NCBI RefSeq assembly: GCF_963422355.1
Contig: NC_085095.1
Location: 6,792,327-6,856,326, forward strand
Origin: Corticium candelabrum
Lineage: Eukaryota > Porifera > Homoscleromorpha > Homosclerophorida > Plakinidae
DNA length: 64,000 bases
Direction: 5' to 3'
Shown: in pieces, positions 1 through 11,596 of the stretch
How positions within the stretch are numbered: the first letter of the stretch is position 1
How the letters are laid out: each line of letters begins with the position of its first letter
Program-made: the position numbers and the translations under genes
Notes under the pieces: generated by a model
The model's input: the letters and a program-made list of their open reading frames with translations, nothing else
The model's database searches: none
Told to the model about the DNA's origin: nothing

Positions 1-2994
1 ACGAGTTTTCGTTCTAATCACCTGTTGTCAGCTCGCCCCCATGTGTAGGTTTCAAGAGCGGGCGGTATCCGCAGAACGGATCACACAGTCGACCTCAACT
101 TTGTGCCAAATCGTAGCGACGCGTTGCGGTGTGATAGCAAATGCGTCACCGGATCCGTTCCTAACAAATGGAGAGGCACACTGATAGATGAGATCTAGAT
201 GGAAGACCGAGATCCGATGGTATCGATCAGATGCAAGCTTGATGTAGTGCAAACAAGGTGGTTAGTATATTATGTGTTGGAAAAATGCGGACGCACGCGG
301 CCAGGCTGTAAACTACATGTCCCATGAGATCTTTTCTATTGATGACTAGGCATAGGGAGAGTACCTAATCACAATATTTTGATGGACAGATTATGGTACT
401 AGCCGGACAGACGCACTCGTAGCAGACAGTCTCGAGGAGACGTAAGCCAATTTGGCCACTTGGTCATTTCGTTTGCTCTCGTCGTCGACCCGTGACTAAC
501 AGTCAGACGTCTCTCACCATCTTGTGTTTGTTACGAGCACCCGTACTTGTCACTGTTGTTTGGTTCTTGTATGGTTATAACCTGATCATCTTCTCTTGCC
601 AATGAACAGTACATATGTTCAGTAAGATACGACTTGTTGTTCCTATGGGTTCTGAGTTCTTAGTGCAGCACTAATCCACTGGCACCATCTAGTCTTCATA
701 CTTGGAAGCATTATGTTTTGCTAAACGTCATTGCAGTGTTAGTAATGTGTACTAAGCACTTGTAGAGGTGACTTGATGGGACCTGTGAGACTAGACTGAA
801 TTAGCTTTTTGTACCCTTACTACTTTATGCACATCTGACTAAAAAAACATCACTCTTCATAAACTCGTGAATCCACATTGTCAACAAAATTGAATGTGTC
901 TCACTAGATGCATTTAACACGGACGGAACAGCTGTAGACATACTGATCATGCATATAGTACTAGCTAGAGAAGGAAGTGCCAACAACTTTGTCATAACAT
1001 TCTTTTGGCATTTGGATAACCACTATGCAACTACCTAGAAAACTAACATAACTGGAAAAAGTTGCAAAAAAACTGGGTACAGAGTCTAGCACGGTTGAGT
1101 TCAACAGAAATTAGCTAATGACCTTTAATCAAAATTCTAAGCTGGTATCAAAATGATGGAATAGAATATCAAAAACATTAGTAAGAGAAGAGTCTACTAA
1201 CAGTTTCATAATTTATCTTAAATTTGGAATAAATTTAAGACAATTATTTTGATAAAACTAAACATCGCTATGACATTCTTATGATCAAATGTACACTTTC
1301 TGGCTTCTAATCTCATTGTATTTTACAAGAAATAGACAAATACTTACACTTTGTAGTAAATTATAATAAGCCCCGCCCATGGTGAATCAACATTCTTGCA
1401 AAGGCCTGTTGCTTTGACCTCGTTGTTACACACCACCGACTACAGACCGTGTCATGTCTTTCCAGGCTGGTAAAGAAGACGTAAGAATATGAGCTAAACA
1501 AATCAGAATGTGTACAGTTGAGTCATCTGCCACGCATACCTTTCAGGCCACTTTTGTTGTTGATGAAGTGAGCCACATCGTCGAGGGGGTTTGTCATGCG
1601 TTTATTATTTGTGCGGTTTGCTGCTGCATGTATGCTTATTAGGAATGTTTACACGCGCAGGGTATAAACATTACACTCGCTAGCAGCTCGTATCAGCCCA
1701 GCAGGGTCCACGACTGGTCATCCTCCATCGTTCAGCATTCTCTCAATCGACTGGCAAAATTGAACAAGCCCTTCAAATACATCGGTTCGTTTGTAGTAAA
1801 AGCAGTGCAACTTTCACTTCTTTTCCTTCAGTACTAGACCGGAAATAGAAGTGGAAGTTGGGCGGGGTATGGGTGTAACCAAGTTGTTCTTGCTTTTTTT
1901 AGTGAGTTGTGTGATAATGCAAAAGACTGGAGCTGGATTTCATACCGCTTCTACTTGTTTTTGGAACTGTGCAACTGATGGTATGATAAAGTGATTTTGT
2001 TTTTCAACCGAGGCAATCTTTGTATATGAAAACTTAGTGACTTGATGCGTAGGCAGCTGTACTGTGAGGTGGGAGAACAATTCCATGTATTGCATTGTGA
2101 ATGTGTTTGGATTGGCAATATGACTCATCAGACGTAGCAGGGCAAATGAAGACATCGCGTGTCTAGAAGAAATCTTGCATTTATTTGTTTAGTCGAATAT
2201 AATTATTTTCTTGAGATCAATTCACACGCTATTAATTTAGCGGTCATTGTGTCTTTGAATAAACATAATAAGCAAAATGATAGTACCAGCTTTGTGTAAT
2301 TTTTTAGTTAATACTACTAATGTATTGTCATATCGACCTTATTATTTTAGACTACAGTGTACTATGAACCTTTGAAGGGTAATACTACAGTGTAGTCTAA
2401 ATTAATTAGTGTAGTCTAAATTAATTAGTGTTGGTTGTTATTTTTGTACTATTCTTGACAGTGGACATCACCAGAGTTTTTCTACAGTTTAGGGTTTCAG
2501 CTGGTTGAATTTTATATGGATCCATTGAAACAGACAGTTTCTTTAGATTGGTGTACATATCCCCTCTTTTTTACTAACAACAGCCTTCTTTTCTAGAATA
2601 TTTTCATGTGTAGACCACAACCTCCCAAAGAGTCTGTGACGCAAATCAAGTGATGAATCTACATGTGCACTGCAGACCTGCAGCTCGATCATTTATCTAG
2701 ATTTAGACCCTACGCAGTATGCAGTCTATTTTTGGTTTTCAGTGAAGTGTCTTGAGTGGATCGAAGAAGTAGAGTAAGTTACAGTGAATATCTAGCTAGC
2801 AGTGGTATTGCAATTGGACACTCAGAAAAATACGTGAACAGAAGCTATTAGTGTGAAGACGTATAGAATTGTACTAAAGTTTATTAATTTAGATCTGTAT
2901 TATTATTGTTACAATGTAGATCTAGACTACTTCAAAAGTTCAGAGTGGATTGACGTTCCTATCATCTGCGCATGCGCTGCGATATTTGTTGAGC
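1..2994. other. No gene recognised; upstream of RPS4
   Basis: About 3 kb in which I see no exon that I can tie to a family. The open frames are all under 80 codons and lack recognisable motifs. A short tandem duplication (19-bp unit, two copies) lies near 2388-2428. The last 40 bases form the RPS4 promoter/5'UTR and contain a GCGCATGCGC palindrome. Exons of a gene lying to the left could be present in the first kilobase, but nothing in the sequence lets me call them. Confidence 0.5.
2967..2978. promoter_or_regulatory. NRF1-type palindrome upstream of RPS4
   Basis: TGCGCATGCGCT lies 16 bp upstream of the RPS4 start codon. It matches the palindromic NRF1 consensus (YGCGCAYGCGCR). A near-identical palindrome sits at nearly the same distance from the RALGAPB start codon at 55 kb. 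Confidence 0.55.
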
Positions 2995-4079
2995 ATGGTG
3001 AGTGGAATAGAGAATCGTCTAAGAATCTTTGCCATCTCGCCATTCACTGCACTTTTCTAACGTCTGCCGTTCTCTTGTTTATACTGCTTTAGGCTCGTGG
3101 ACCGAAGAAGCATCTGAAGCGTATCAATGCTCCGAGACATTGGATGTTGGACAAACTCAGTGGTCGCTTCGTAAGGAGACACGTCGAGTTTAGTCATGGC
3201 TGCAGAGTTGCTAGATAGATTTGTTTTATGGTGTAGGCACCGCGACCGTCGACGGGGCCCCACAAACTACGGGAATGCCTTCCACTCATTGTTTTCCTGA
3301 GAAATCGTCTGAAATACGCCTTGACAGGCGACGAAGTAAAGAAAATTCTTATGCAGAGACTGATTAAAGTCGATGGGAAAGTGAGGACGGACGTAACATA
3401 TCCAGCAGGATTCATGGGTGCGAATAGATATATTCCAACCTTTCAAAAACTTGTTGTAATTGCTGTGTTGTCTTTAGACGTTATCTCCATTGAGAAAACG
3501 AGCGAGCAGTTTCGTTTAATCTATGACGTCAAAGGACGTTTTACGGTACATAGAATTACTCCTGAAGAAGCAAAGGTTGCTGTTTATATGGTTGTATCAT
3601 CTCTCTGTGATTGTCAATGTCAATATTTATATATATAGTTCAAACTGTGTCGAGTCAGACGAATTCATACAGCTGCTAAGGGTGTTCCCTGTATTGTGAC
3701 TCACGACGGTCGAACCATTCGATATCCAGACCCTCTCATCAAGGTCAACGACACGGTCAAGTTCAATCTGGAAACCGGGAAAATCATCGAGTTTGTCAAG
3801 TTTGCATTGGGAAACATTGTCATGGTGGTCGGTGGACGTAACTTGGGTCGCGTTGGAGTTATCACACACAGAGAACGTCATCATGGATCGTTTGATATTG
3901 TTCAAGTGAAGGACTCTTTAGGGCACGTGTTTGCCACTCGCCTTAGCAACGTGTTTGTGATTGGCAGCGGTAACAAACCTATGATCTCATTACCGAAGGG
4001 CAAAGGAGTTCGTCTGACAATCGCCGAGGAACGCGATCGACGACTGGAGCAGAAAGCTAAACAGCAAAGCTCAGTGTAG
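2995..4079 (+). CDS. RPS4: 40S ribosomal protein S4
   Basis: Component of the small ribosomal subunit. Five exons: 2995-2997, 3093-3170, 3237-3417, 3478-3575, 3639-4079 (801 nt, 266 aa; human RPS4X is 263). All junctions are GT-AG and keep frame. The protein follows the family end to end: [19 protein letters not shown] at the N-terminus, TGDEVKKI and [12 protein letters not shown] of the S4 RNA-binding region, [18 protein letters not shown], the KOW-like [17 protein letters not shown], and [17 protein letters not shown] near the C-terminus. The first coding exon is only the ATG, which is followed at once by a gtgagt donor. I recall the same arrangement in vertebrate RPS4X. Identity is essentially certain. 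Confidence 0.97.
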
Positions 4080-4766
4080 ACACCGAATGTTGCTTGTGTG
4101 TTTACATTCTTGCCTATATATTCATGTCTGAATAGACAATATAATGGCATTCACATTGACTGTCGTTGGTTCTCGCCTAGAATAATTTGGAAATGAGAAT
4201 GTGTAGTGCAATTAATTGCCACCTTGTGTCATTGACTTACAAATTAATCAAGACGACTGTGCCGTCGGTGTCCAATTTCGTCCACTAGATTGTCTTAGTA
4301 AGAGAGGACACGCAAATTTCAATCTAAGTAGGTCCCGGCTAACCAAGCCTACCCTTTGTCCCGTATATAATCTGCATATCTGCCATTTGAAAGTCACTTG
4401 AGAAAGCCTGGATAGACGGTTGTTGCATAAGCTTGCAGCCTAGAAATTGTAAATGGCGAGAAGTCGAGAAGGTGACCGCCAACTATTTTTTACGCAGAAG
4501 AGAGTCTAGTCTAGCTTTCTGAGAAAGCGTACAGGACGTGTGGAGCGCAGAGTGTCGTACGCGTGTTGCAGTAGACGGGCTATACTCATGGCTCTGACTT
4601 ATTCATATATATTGTTGAAGCTGGATATGTTATATGTGCGCCAGCTACCTATCTAGGGGTGTCAAACACCTGCGGTAGTCTAATTCGCATCACCTTACTG
4701 TACAGTCGAGCCTCTAGCGATAGCGCGAGCTGTTGGGTACGACTCATCACCTGCTCATATTTGTTC
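4080..4766. other. Intergenic, RPS4 to G alpha
   Basis: 687 bp holding the RPS4 3'UTR and the promoter/5'UTR of the G alpha gene. No RNA gene or repeat was seen. An in-frame ATG at 4659 could extend the G alpha protein by 36 residues. Confidence 0.5.
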
Positions 4767-7321
4767 ATGGATGTAGAGATTGAAGCTCAGTTGAAGGAGG
4801 ACTGGCGACGACAGCGCGATGTGAGTCGCGAAATAGACGCCCAGCTTCGTGCAGAAAGAAAGGCTCAACGAAACCATGTGAAACTTCTTCTTCTCGGTTA
4901 GTAACAGGTGTAGAAATGACTAGATGTTGGAATGAGTTGTGATGTGTGTGTGAAGGAAGCGGAGAGTCAGGAAAGAGTACTTTTGTCAAGCAGATGAGAA
5001 TTATACATGGCAAGGGGTATTCTGAAGCTGACAGAATGGAGTTTCGAACTCCTATCTTTGAGAACATTGTCAGCTCAATGCAGGCAACATTAGAAGCTAT
5101 GAAGCGCCTATCGATTGATGTAACTGACAAGTCTCTGGAGGTAAGACTCTGTCTTGTATGGCATGTGTTTCCATGGATGAAAAGGGCCATTTTGTATTTC
5201 ACAGGTGCAGATGGAAAAGGTGTTAACTGTTGACAAATTTAGTAGGGTGACTAGGATGGGTGATGAGGTTGTGGAAGCAATAGAGAAATTGTGGGCGGAT
5301 GATGGGGTGCAAAAGTGTGTGAGTAGGAGGAGGGAGTTTCAGCTTAGCGATTCTACAGAATAGTAAGAATGAAACTGCAGGAGTTGACCTTTGGTATTTC
5401 GGTTTCTCAACTTGATTATGGTTTCATCTGATTATTTTTAGTTACATGAAACACATTAGAAGAATTGGTTCGTCTAGTTATGTCCCTACTATTACCGATG
5501 TGCTGAGGGTTCGAGTGCCTACAACAGGAGTAATCGAATATTTGTTTCAAATGGACGACAAAGTTGTCTTCAGGTTGGTAGTGATATTTCAACATGTTGT
5601 GTTAACAAGTCTGTTGTTTTCATAAAACTTGTAATAAGACAGATAAACAAAGGTAACCATAGACATAGAGACTAACAGACATGTGGATTACAGTATAGGC
5701 AGACGAAGAGGTCGATTGATTGATTGTAACACAGATGCTTATGTTTTGTGATGTCAGGCTAAACACATTGGTGTAAACTTTCCATTGTGAGCGCACACTC
5801 AGACTTCACAACAACTTACTCACACAGTCGTCTGTCATTCTAGATTGTTCTTAGATTGCAAACAACAGATTAACTTGCATGTTCCTAAGGCTAGCTTATC
5901 AGGCGATCACAGAGTATTCTTGAATTACGTGTTGGTTGCTCATTAGAAGGTATTTCCTAAGGTATTTATATTCTTATTAACATGAGATCTCTATTTACAC
6001 TTATTTTCCTCTTATTCAACTGTTGTCATGTGTGCTAAATGTTTAATTAACAAACTGTGTGCTGATAAAGAGTAATAATGGATACAGGGAGAGGGTCCAA
6101 CAGGCCCCGGGCCCTCTCCCTCGTTGCCATTTGCTGTTAACTTACCAGAGTAAGAAATTGTGTCGTTACTTGCAATGACGCAAAATGTTGTTGGATATAC
6201 AAAGCTGATGACTGATTTGATATCAAAAACATTATTCTCTTAGTTTGATAGAATCTGCCCGTGTGGTGTAAGCCTCCAGCTGAGAGATGTCTGAAGCAGT
6301 AGAGCATGTTGTTCATCTAAGAAACTGAAGCTTCCAAGGAACTAGTCAATTGGGTCGTTCTGCATCCAATAAATATAAAATTATCAATGTATTTTACAAA
6401 ACTGGGTGGTGTGGTTTTGCCATGGGCATGGTTGTACACCCTTACCCTTTCAAATGCTGGATCCACACCTAGATACAAATCTTGTTGCCAAGACTATTCC
6501 ATTTTTTGTCTTGTTAGACCTTGGAAGTCTGCAGTTGGGTTAGTATTAGTACATTAATGCATTCAGTTAATTCATTTATGCTTCTTCGAAATGATATTGG
6601 AACAAGCTGTTGAAAAACTGAATAATGGCATTCGAATGGAAGCAGAAATTATTACAAGCCCGTTGTCTATTTATGCGTGTTTAGTATTAATTAGAGGGGT
6701 CACGTTTTGGTTGCCGTGTTTATGTAGGGTCTAGTTACCTGCAGAGTGAAACCTTATGGTTTCTGTATAGGTCTTAGTGTTAGTGTCCTTTCAGATCGTA
6801 TGCAAGAGAGCGAGTGAGCCAGGTTAGTATTGGTGCTCACGTGGATCGTGAGTTGTGAGAACAATGGTCACCAACGTCTTGAGGCATCAGATATATGAAG
6901 GAAAATGAGACAATAAGGATCTCAAAACAGAACTATTAAGGTGGAATGTGAAATATTAATTTTTGGATATTTTGTAAGTTACATAAAATATTAATTATTT
7001 TTTATATATTTTGATATTCCATTAATGTGAGTTGTGTAAGCCAAATTTATATTGTTTTAAAGTATTTCAAACCCCGGGCTAGATATTTATTGTTATATAT
7101 TCTATTTATTTTATTAAAAGTAATCTGTGTTTGAGTCAAATTAAAATTATATTTTTGATAGTAATTTATGTAAAATATTAAGTTTCATATATTTTATGTA
7201 TTTTTAAACATGATTTGTTTAAGCCAAATTTAAATTTTATTGTTTTATAATTCATGTACTGTACAACATAATCGATTCATTAAAATGTAATTAAGTGCCT
7301 AAGTTCCACCTACAGAGTGAA

Positions 7322-7404
<83 letters not shown>

Positions 7405-7406
7405 AT

Positions 7407-7444
<38 letters not shown>

Positions 7445-7982
7445 ATGTTTTTAACCACTTGGAGACATCCTTGTTTTTGTATCTATGTTTGTGTCTGTCA
7501 GGGTGATCGACGTCGGAGGCCAAAAAGCAGAACGAAGAAAGTGGATTCATTGTTTCGACAACGTGACTGCTATCATATTTCTTGTGTCGTTGATCGAGTA
7601 CGACTTGACGGTGGCAGAAGCAGAAGGCGAAGTGCGGAGTTTCTTGCAGTCGACTGCAATGCACTTTGATTGCCTGTTGCCATTGTGTGTGTGTGTGTTT
7701 GTAGAATCGAATGCAAGACAGTCTGAAGCTCTTTCATTCCATAGTCGGGAACAAGCTGTTTCAGCATATGCCAGTTATCGTCATGTTTAACAAGACCGAC
7801 TTGCTGCAGGAAAAGATCAAGAAATCGAACGTGCAAAAATATCTACCCGATTACACAGGTAGGATGTTTGGACGTCTGTGTCACTTGGATACCATTTCAG
7901 CAAAGGGCAGACACAAATTTAATTAAAGAATTATTTAAGCAATTTAGCATATGCATGTTTGTATATATTTTATTTTTGGATC

Positions 7983-8049
<67 letters not shown>

Positions 8050-8069
8050 TGTGTGTGTGTGTGTGTGTG

Positions 8070-8136
<67 letters not shown>

Positions 8137-8437
8137 TGTGTGTGTTGTTACCATTTGTATACCAGACAGACCATTGGCAGGCAGGGGCAGAACGTGGGCT
8201 TACTGACGACCTAAAGTGATATAATCTGCAGGTCCGGCGAAGGACTCCGAGGCTGTGAGAAACTTTATTCGTGACAAGTATTTGAGCTTGAACGTAGGCC
8301 TGAATGGAGAGCCGACGAAGAGGGAGATGTATCCATATTTCACGTGCGCGACCGACACGGAAGCAATGAAATTCATCATATCGGCTGTGAAGGACATAAT
8401 ATTACAGAAACTCTTGAGCCGAGTCGGTATGCTGTAG
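4767..8437 (+). CDS. Heterotrimeric G protein alpha subunit
   Basis: GTP-binding switch subunit coupling 7TM receptors to effectors at the plasma membrane. Seven exons: 4767-4896, 4956-5140, 5205-5362, 5442-5573, 7502-7631, 7705-7858, 8232-8437; 1095 nt, 364 aa. All key elements are present: P-loop GSGESGKST (from about residue 44), switch [14 protein letters not shown] with the catalytic Arg, switch [18 protein letters not shown] with the catalytic Gln, FNKTDLL (NKxD) and [10 protein letters not shown] (TCAT). The C-terminus ends [11 protein letters not shown]; this receptor-selectivity tail matches none of the Gi, Gs, Gq or G12 endings I know. The body is closest to Gq. The predicted N-terminus has neither Gly2 nor Cys, so lipidation is unexplained unless the 4659 start or an upstream exon is used. 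Introns at 5574-7501 and 7859-8231 carry microsatellites. Class (Gq-like versus the invertebrate Gv class) is unresolved. Confidence 0.92.
6086..6121. repeat. GC-rich hairpin in G alpha intron
   Basis: AGGGAGAGGG at 6086-6095 is complemented by CCCTCTCCCT at 6112-6121 across a 16-nt GC-rich spacer, within an otherwise AT-rich intron. Role unknown. Confidence 0.5.
7327..7442. repeat. (AC)n microsatellite
   Basis: Dinucleotide run of about 115 bp with one short interruption near 7403-7407, in the long G alpha intron just before exon 5. Confidence 0.95.
7985..8145. repeat. (TG)n microsatellite
   Basis: About 160 bp of TG with a few single-base interruptions, in the last G alpha intron. Open frames through it encode only Cys-Val and are not genes. 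Confidence 0.95.
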
Positions 8438-8892
8438 GCGTGTGTTATATACGTGTAGTGACAGAACTTGTCGTTATCTATTTTCACAATTAGTAGATAC
8501 ATGTTGGCCGACTAACCACCACATTATTGCAGATGGATGGAACACTAAATCAATTCGTATCATATTTGAAGAGGTAATATGACATGTTTGCAGCAGAGAG
8601 TCGATGCATGGTTTTTGCATTTGCATGGCATCTCTTGGTTGCCCACCAGTGCCATTCTTAGTGTCACAATGGGTTGTGTTGGGGCTGTTAGTGCAGGGGT
8701 GGCCAACTGGCAATATGGTACCATCAGTCTGGCACCAGAGGCTGGTCTTGGGCACCAAGCAAGCGAATGTTTGGCACCAAAGCTTGAAGCCACTCGAGAC
8801 ATGGTGACGTCTCGAGTGGATTTGGTGAACACAAGAAATCACTAATGTCAATCATGTGTCTGTGTGCCTGCCTACCTGTCTGTCTGCATGAC

Positions 8893-8922
8893 TGTATGTA
8901 TGTATGTATGTATGTATGTATG
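8893..8922. repeat. (GTAT)n microsatellite
   Basis: About eight units of a TATG/GTAT tetranucleotide immediately before the SINE at 8921. Similar (TATG)n tracts lie near 9200-9240, at 9300-9332 and near 9938-9962. Confidence 0.85.
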
Positions 8923-9200
8923 TGGCTCAATTGGTTAGAGTGTGCAGTTGGAGATTGGAAACATCTGGGACCTTTGGGTCAGAGTTCAAGTATGAGAGGG
9001 CCACATACATAAGTTCCCTTGGGCAAGGAACTAACATACAATTGCCCCTCTCTCCAGAGTGTCGGTTCTGTCCAAGCAGCAAGTACATGGTGACTAAAAG
9101 TACATATAGTGACTGTTGGTAGCGTAGTGACTGTAATCGTAGCAAGTGCTTAGTGACTGCAGTATCTAACCTGGGCCCTAGCGGCTCTTGTAACAAAAAA
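8921..9200 (+). mobile_element. tRNA-derived SINE in a GTAT microsatellite
   Basis: A polymerase III A-box-like sequence TGGCTCAATTGGTTAGAG lies at 8923-8940, with a degenerate B box (agagttcaagtatga) at 8981-8995. That spacing is expected of a tRNA-derived SINE head. An unrelated body of about 200 bp follows and ends in CTTGTAACAAAAAA. Both flanks are TATG/GTAT repeats. It is not a functional tRNA: there is no cloverleaf or acceptor-stem complement. Confidence 0.55.
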
Positions 9201-9334
9201 TGTATGTGCCATATATGTATGTCTGTACTATGTATGTACGTATGACTTGCTGTTGTAATCTCACAACTGTGGTATTGTAATTTGTAGTAATTGGTGGTGT
9301 GTATGTATGTATGTATGTATGTATGTATGTATCA

Positions 9335-9790
9335 ATTGACCAGTGGAAAGACCATTGGAAGATACCGGAAACAGAGAGTTTTTGCCATTTCAAAAAACAG
9401 CATATGGAAATTGTTACATCGGGTTCTACCAACATATTATCGACTACACCGATGGGGTCTCTCATCCACAGCATCACGTCCAGCCTGTAAATCACAAGCA
9501 GAAGATACGATCAATCATTGTCTTGGGAACTGCCCAATATGGAGAGAAGTGTTGTGAAATGCAGTTAGGCTGCTACGTTCATTAGATGCTACCACACCAC
9601 CTCACTTTAACCAGGGAAGCCATATCTTAGATCTCCTCCTAACGAAAGGTAACCGGAAATTGTGGTTCCCCATCCTCATTGTTACATACTGGCAGAAGCG
9701 TCAGAAACTATTGCCGCCAACGGCAATCATAAACAGTTTTAAATGGGCACTCAGATTTCATCAGACACTGTTGGTTTAGACGAAAAGCAA
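9335..9790 (+). mobile_element. Possible LINE 3'-end remnant
   Basis: The frame over 9291-9557 encodes a tract ending ACKSQAEDTINHCLGNCPIW, which resembles the C-terminal Cys/His knuckle after the reverse transcriptase of non-LTR retrotransposons. The reading continues out of frame to about 9790 (a TPPHFNQGSHILDLLLTKG-like segment). No reverse transcriptase core is present. It starts straight after a (TATG)n tract. Assignment is tentative. Confidence 0.35.
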
Positions 9791-9978
9791 CAGAATCATT
9801 TTATAAGTTTTGGGCACCATTGGTTGAGTCTGTAACACCAGTGATTAGATTTCATAGTGTGCTGTGAGTAGAGTGATTTGTTGTACATTTTGTACGTTTT
9901 TATTGGAGTCGCAGACGCCTATAATACAAACAAAAAATGTATGTATCAATGTGTGTATGTACATACTACATGTGTACT

Positions 9979-10057
9979 AGGCTCGAGAGTCCAGCCGGTC
10001 ATCTCCCCCCTTGAATTCTTCACCGCGGGGGAGATGACCGGCTGGACTCTCGAGCCT
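9979..10057. mobile_element. Perfect 31-bp-arm hairpin element
   Basis: The arms at 9979-10009 and 10027-10057 are exact inverted complements of 31 nt around a 17-nt loop. They begin AGGCTCGAGAGTCCAGCC and end in a C run. Flanking bases show weaker complementarity further out. A diverged copy of one arm (28 of 31 bases) makes up much of the 74-nt intron at 30188-30261. This looks like a foldback/MITE family. Confidence 0.75.
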
Positions 10058-11596
10058 ACGTGCGTACGTACTATATGTAGGTACTAGTAGGTAGCCTCAA
10101 ACCAATCTTGTGCAGGTGTGTTCACATGAACGTGTCATTTCCGTTGGGCACCAGGATGCGTTCTTTATCCAAACTTGGCCACCCCTGTTAGTGGAGTCAA
10201 TCAGTTAAACGAACTTTTCCTTTCCTCTTAAAAAGAGACTTTTCCTTTGTCTTCCTCTTTCAATTATCGTCCGCAAAGTTTCCTGGGGGCAAGTTTAGCT
10301 AAGGATCACGTGTCACACCACTTTACTAGGTAAAGGATCGTATAACAAGAATTCTACGACAAGGTCACAGTGCCCTCCAAAATACTGGCTGGTACAATGT
10401 ACTGAAGTCTAGTTTTCGTGTGTTGCATAGCAACAGCGTGCAATTCATGACTGTCTGCTTGTCAGCTTCCACAGATGCATACATATCATGTGTAGACCAG
10501 CAGACTGAGTTATAGGTAGTATATTATGTTGCTGTACTTCAAAGCAAGAAATTGGCCTGCAATAGTTATTCCTTGTCAATAATTTAACAATCCCCGACGG
10601 ATTGCACAAGTCTCCAGGACTGTGGCCTAAAACTGTCTCTATGGAATCATTACAATAAAAGCACTTAATTTGATAAGTATCGGTACGAACACAACACTGT
10701 GACCATCCTCGTTGTATCAGATCTCCACGCTTGAACCTGAGCTTTGTAGAGTATTGCTACTGCCATGTAGGCCTTGATCGGACCATTCTGAGCTGTCGGT
10801 TACTCTCTGCAGTGCGAGAGATTTCTGCCAGCTGTCAAATCGTGGGGGCGGGTTCGGTTTTCCCACCATCGTTCCTGCTGTGCCTCCATTGTTTAGTTGA
10901 CCATCCAAGGCAGGGCGATCATTAACAGCAGGCTTGGAGGTGTGTCCTTGTGGTACTTGATGAGTCATCCTCGAGAGGTACTCCCTGAAACAAGTACACA
11001 TCATCAACCATCTCAATTTTTCAAACGTGTGGTTGATATAATACGGTGCAGTTGAGTCTGTGTTACTGGGTGGTTAGTTTGGGGAGACAAACTTGTGTGC
11101 TCGACACACAATAACATGCACGTAGGTGCTCCTAACTACAATACTCATCAGACAAACTTTATTGGTCATATTTCTAAAAATACTTGACATGCAAAGAATG
11201 TCAAAGCGCAGCCAGGCCCTTGTGATAGTGTCCACAATTAGATTTCTTTCATTATAGCAACCGTGGTGGTTTTTTTAGTGTGGCTATGGCTTTGAACATC
11301 TTTTTACATGTTTCGGTTATTCAGTTATTCGCGATCAAGGGCTTAACATAGATAACGAAGTGGATGGAATACAAATTTATGTGAACAACAGGTTTCTAAC
11401 CCAGACAAGCATTCAATTAAGCAACGCCAGGCCATATTGCTTTCACACACAGGGCGGAGCAGTACAGCTCCAGAGTCCAAGTTCATTCCTAGCCAAACAA
11501 TGTACGGCAACTGTTGTCGATAATCAATGCCCTTTGGTTTGTCCTTCAACACGAAATGCCTACACCAAAGCCAATCAGGTACAGTGACTTGTTGGT

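Larger units (their letters stand above)
8694..10187. mobile_element. hAT-like DNA transposon, non-autonomous or decayed
   Basis: The ends are exact inverted repeats: CAGGGGTGGCCAA at 8694-8706 and its complement ending at 10187. CAGGGGT-type termini are typical of hAT elements. TGTTAGTG precedes the left end (8686-8693). TTAGTG follows the right end, or TGTTAGTG if the last two bases of the element are counted, which fits an 8-bp target duplication that lost one TG. No transposase frame survives inside; the interior is occupied by younger insertions. Confidence 0.6.

Noticed and set aside
6960-7260. AT-rich stretch in the G alpha intron considered as a matrix-attachment or origin site
   Set aside because: It is a diverged tandem repeat of simple AT-rich sequence; nothing specific supports a function.
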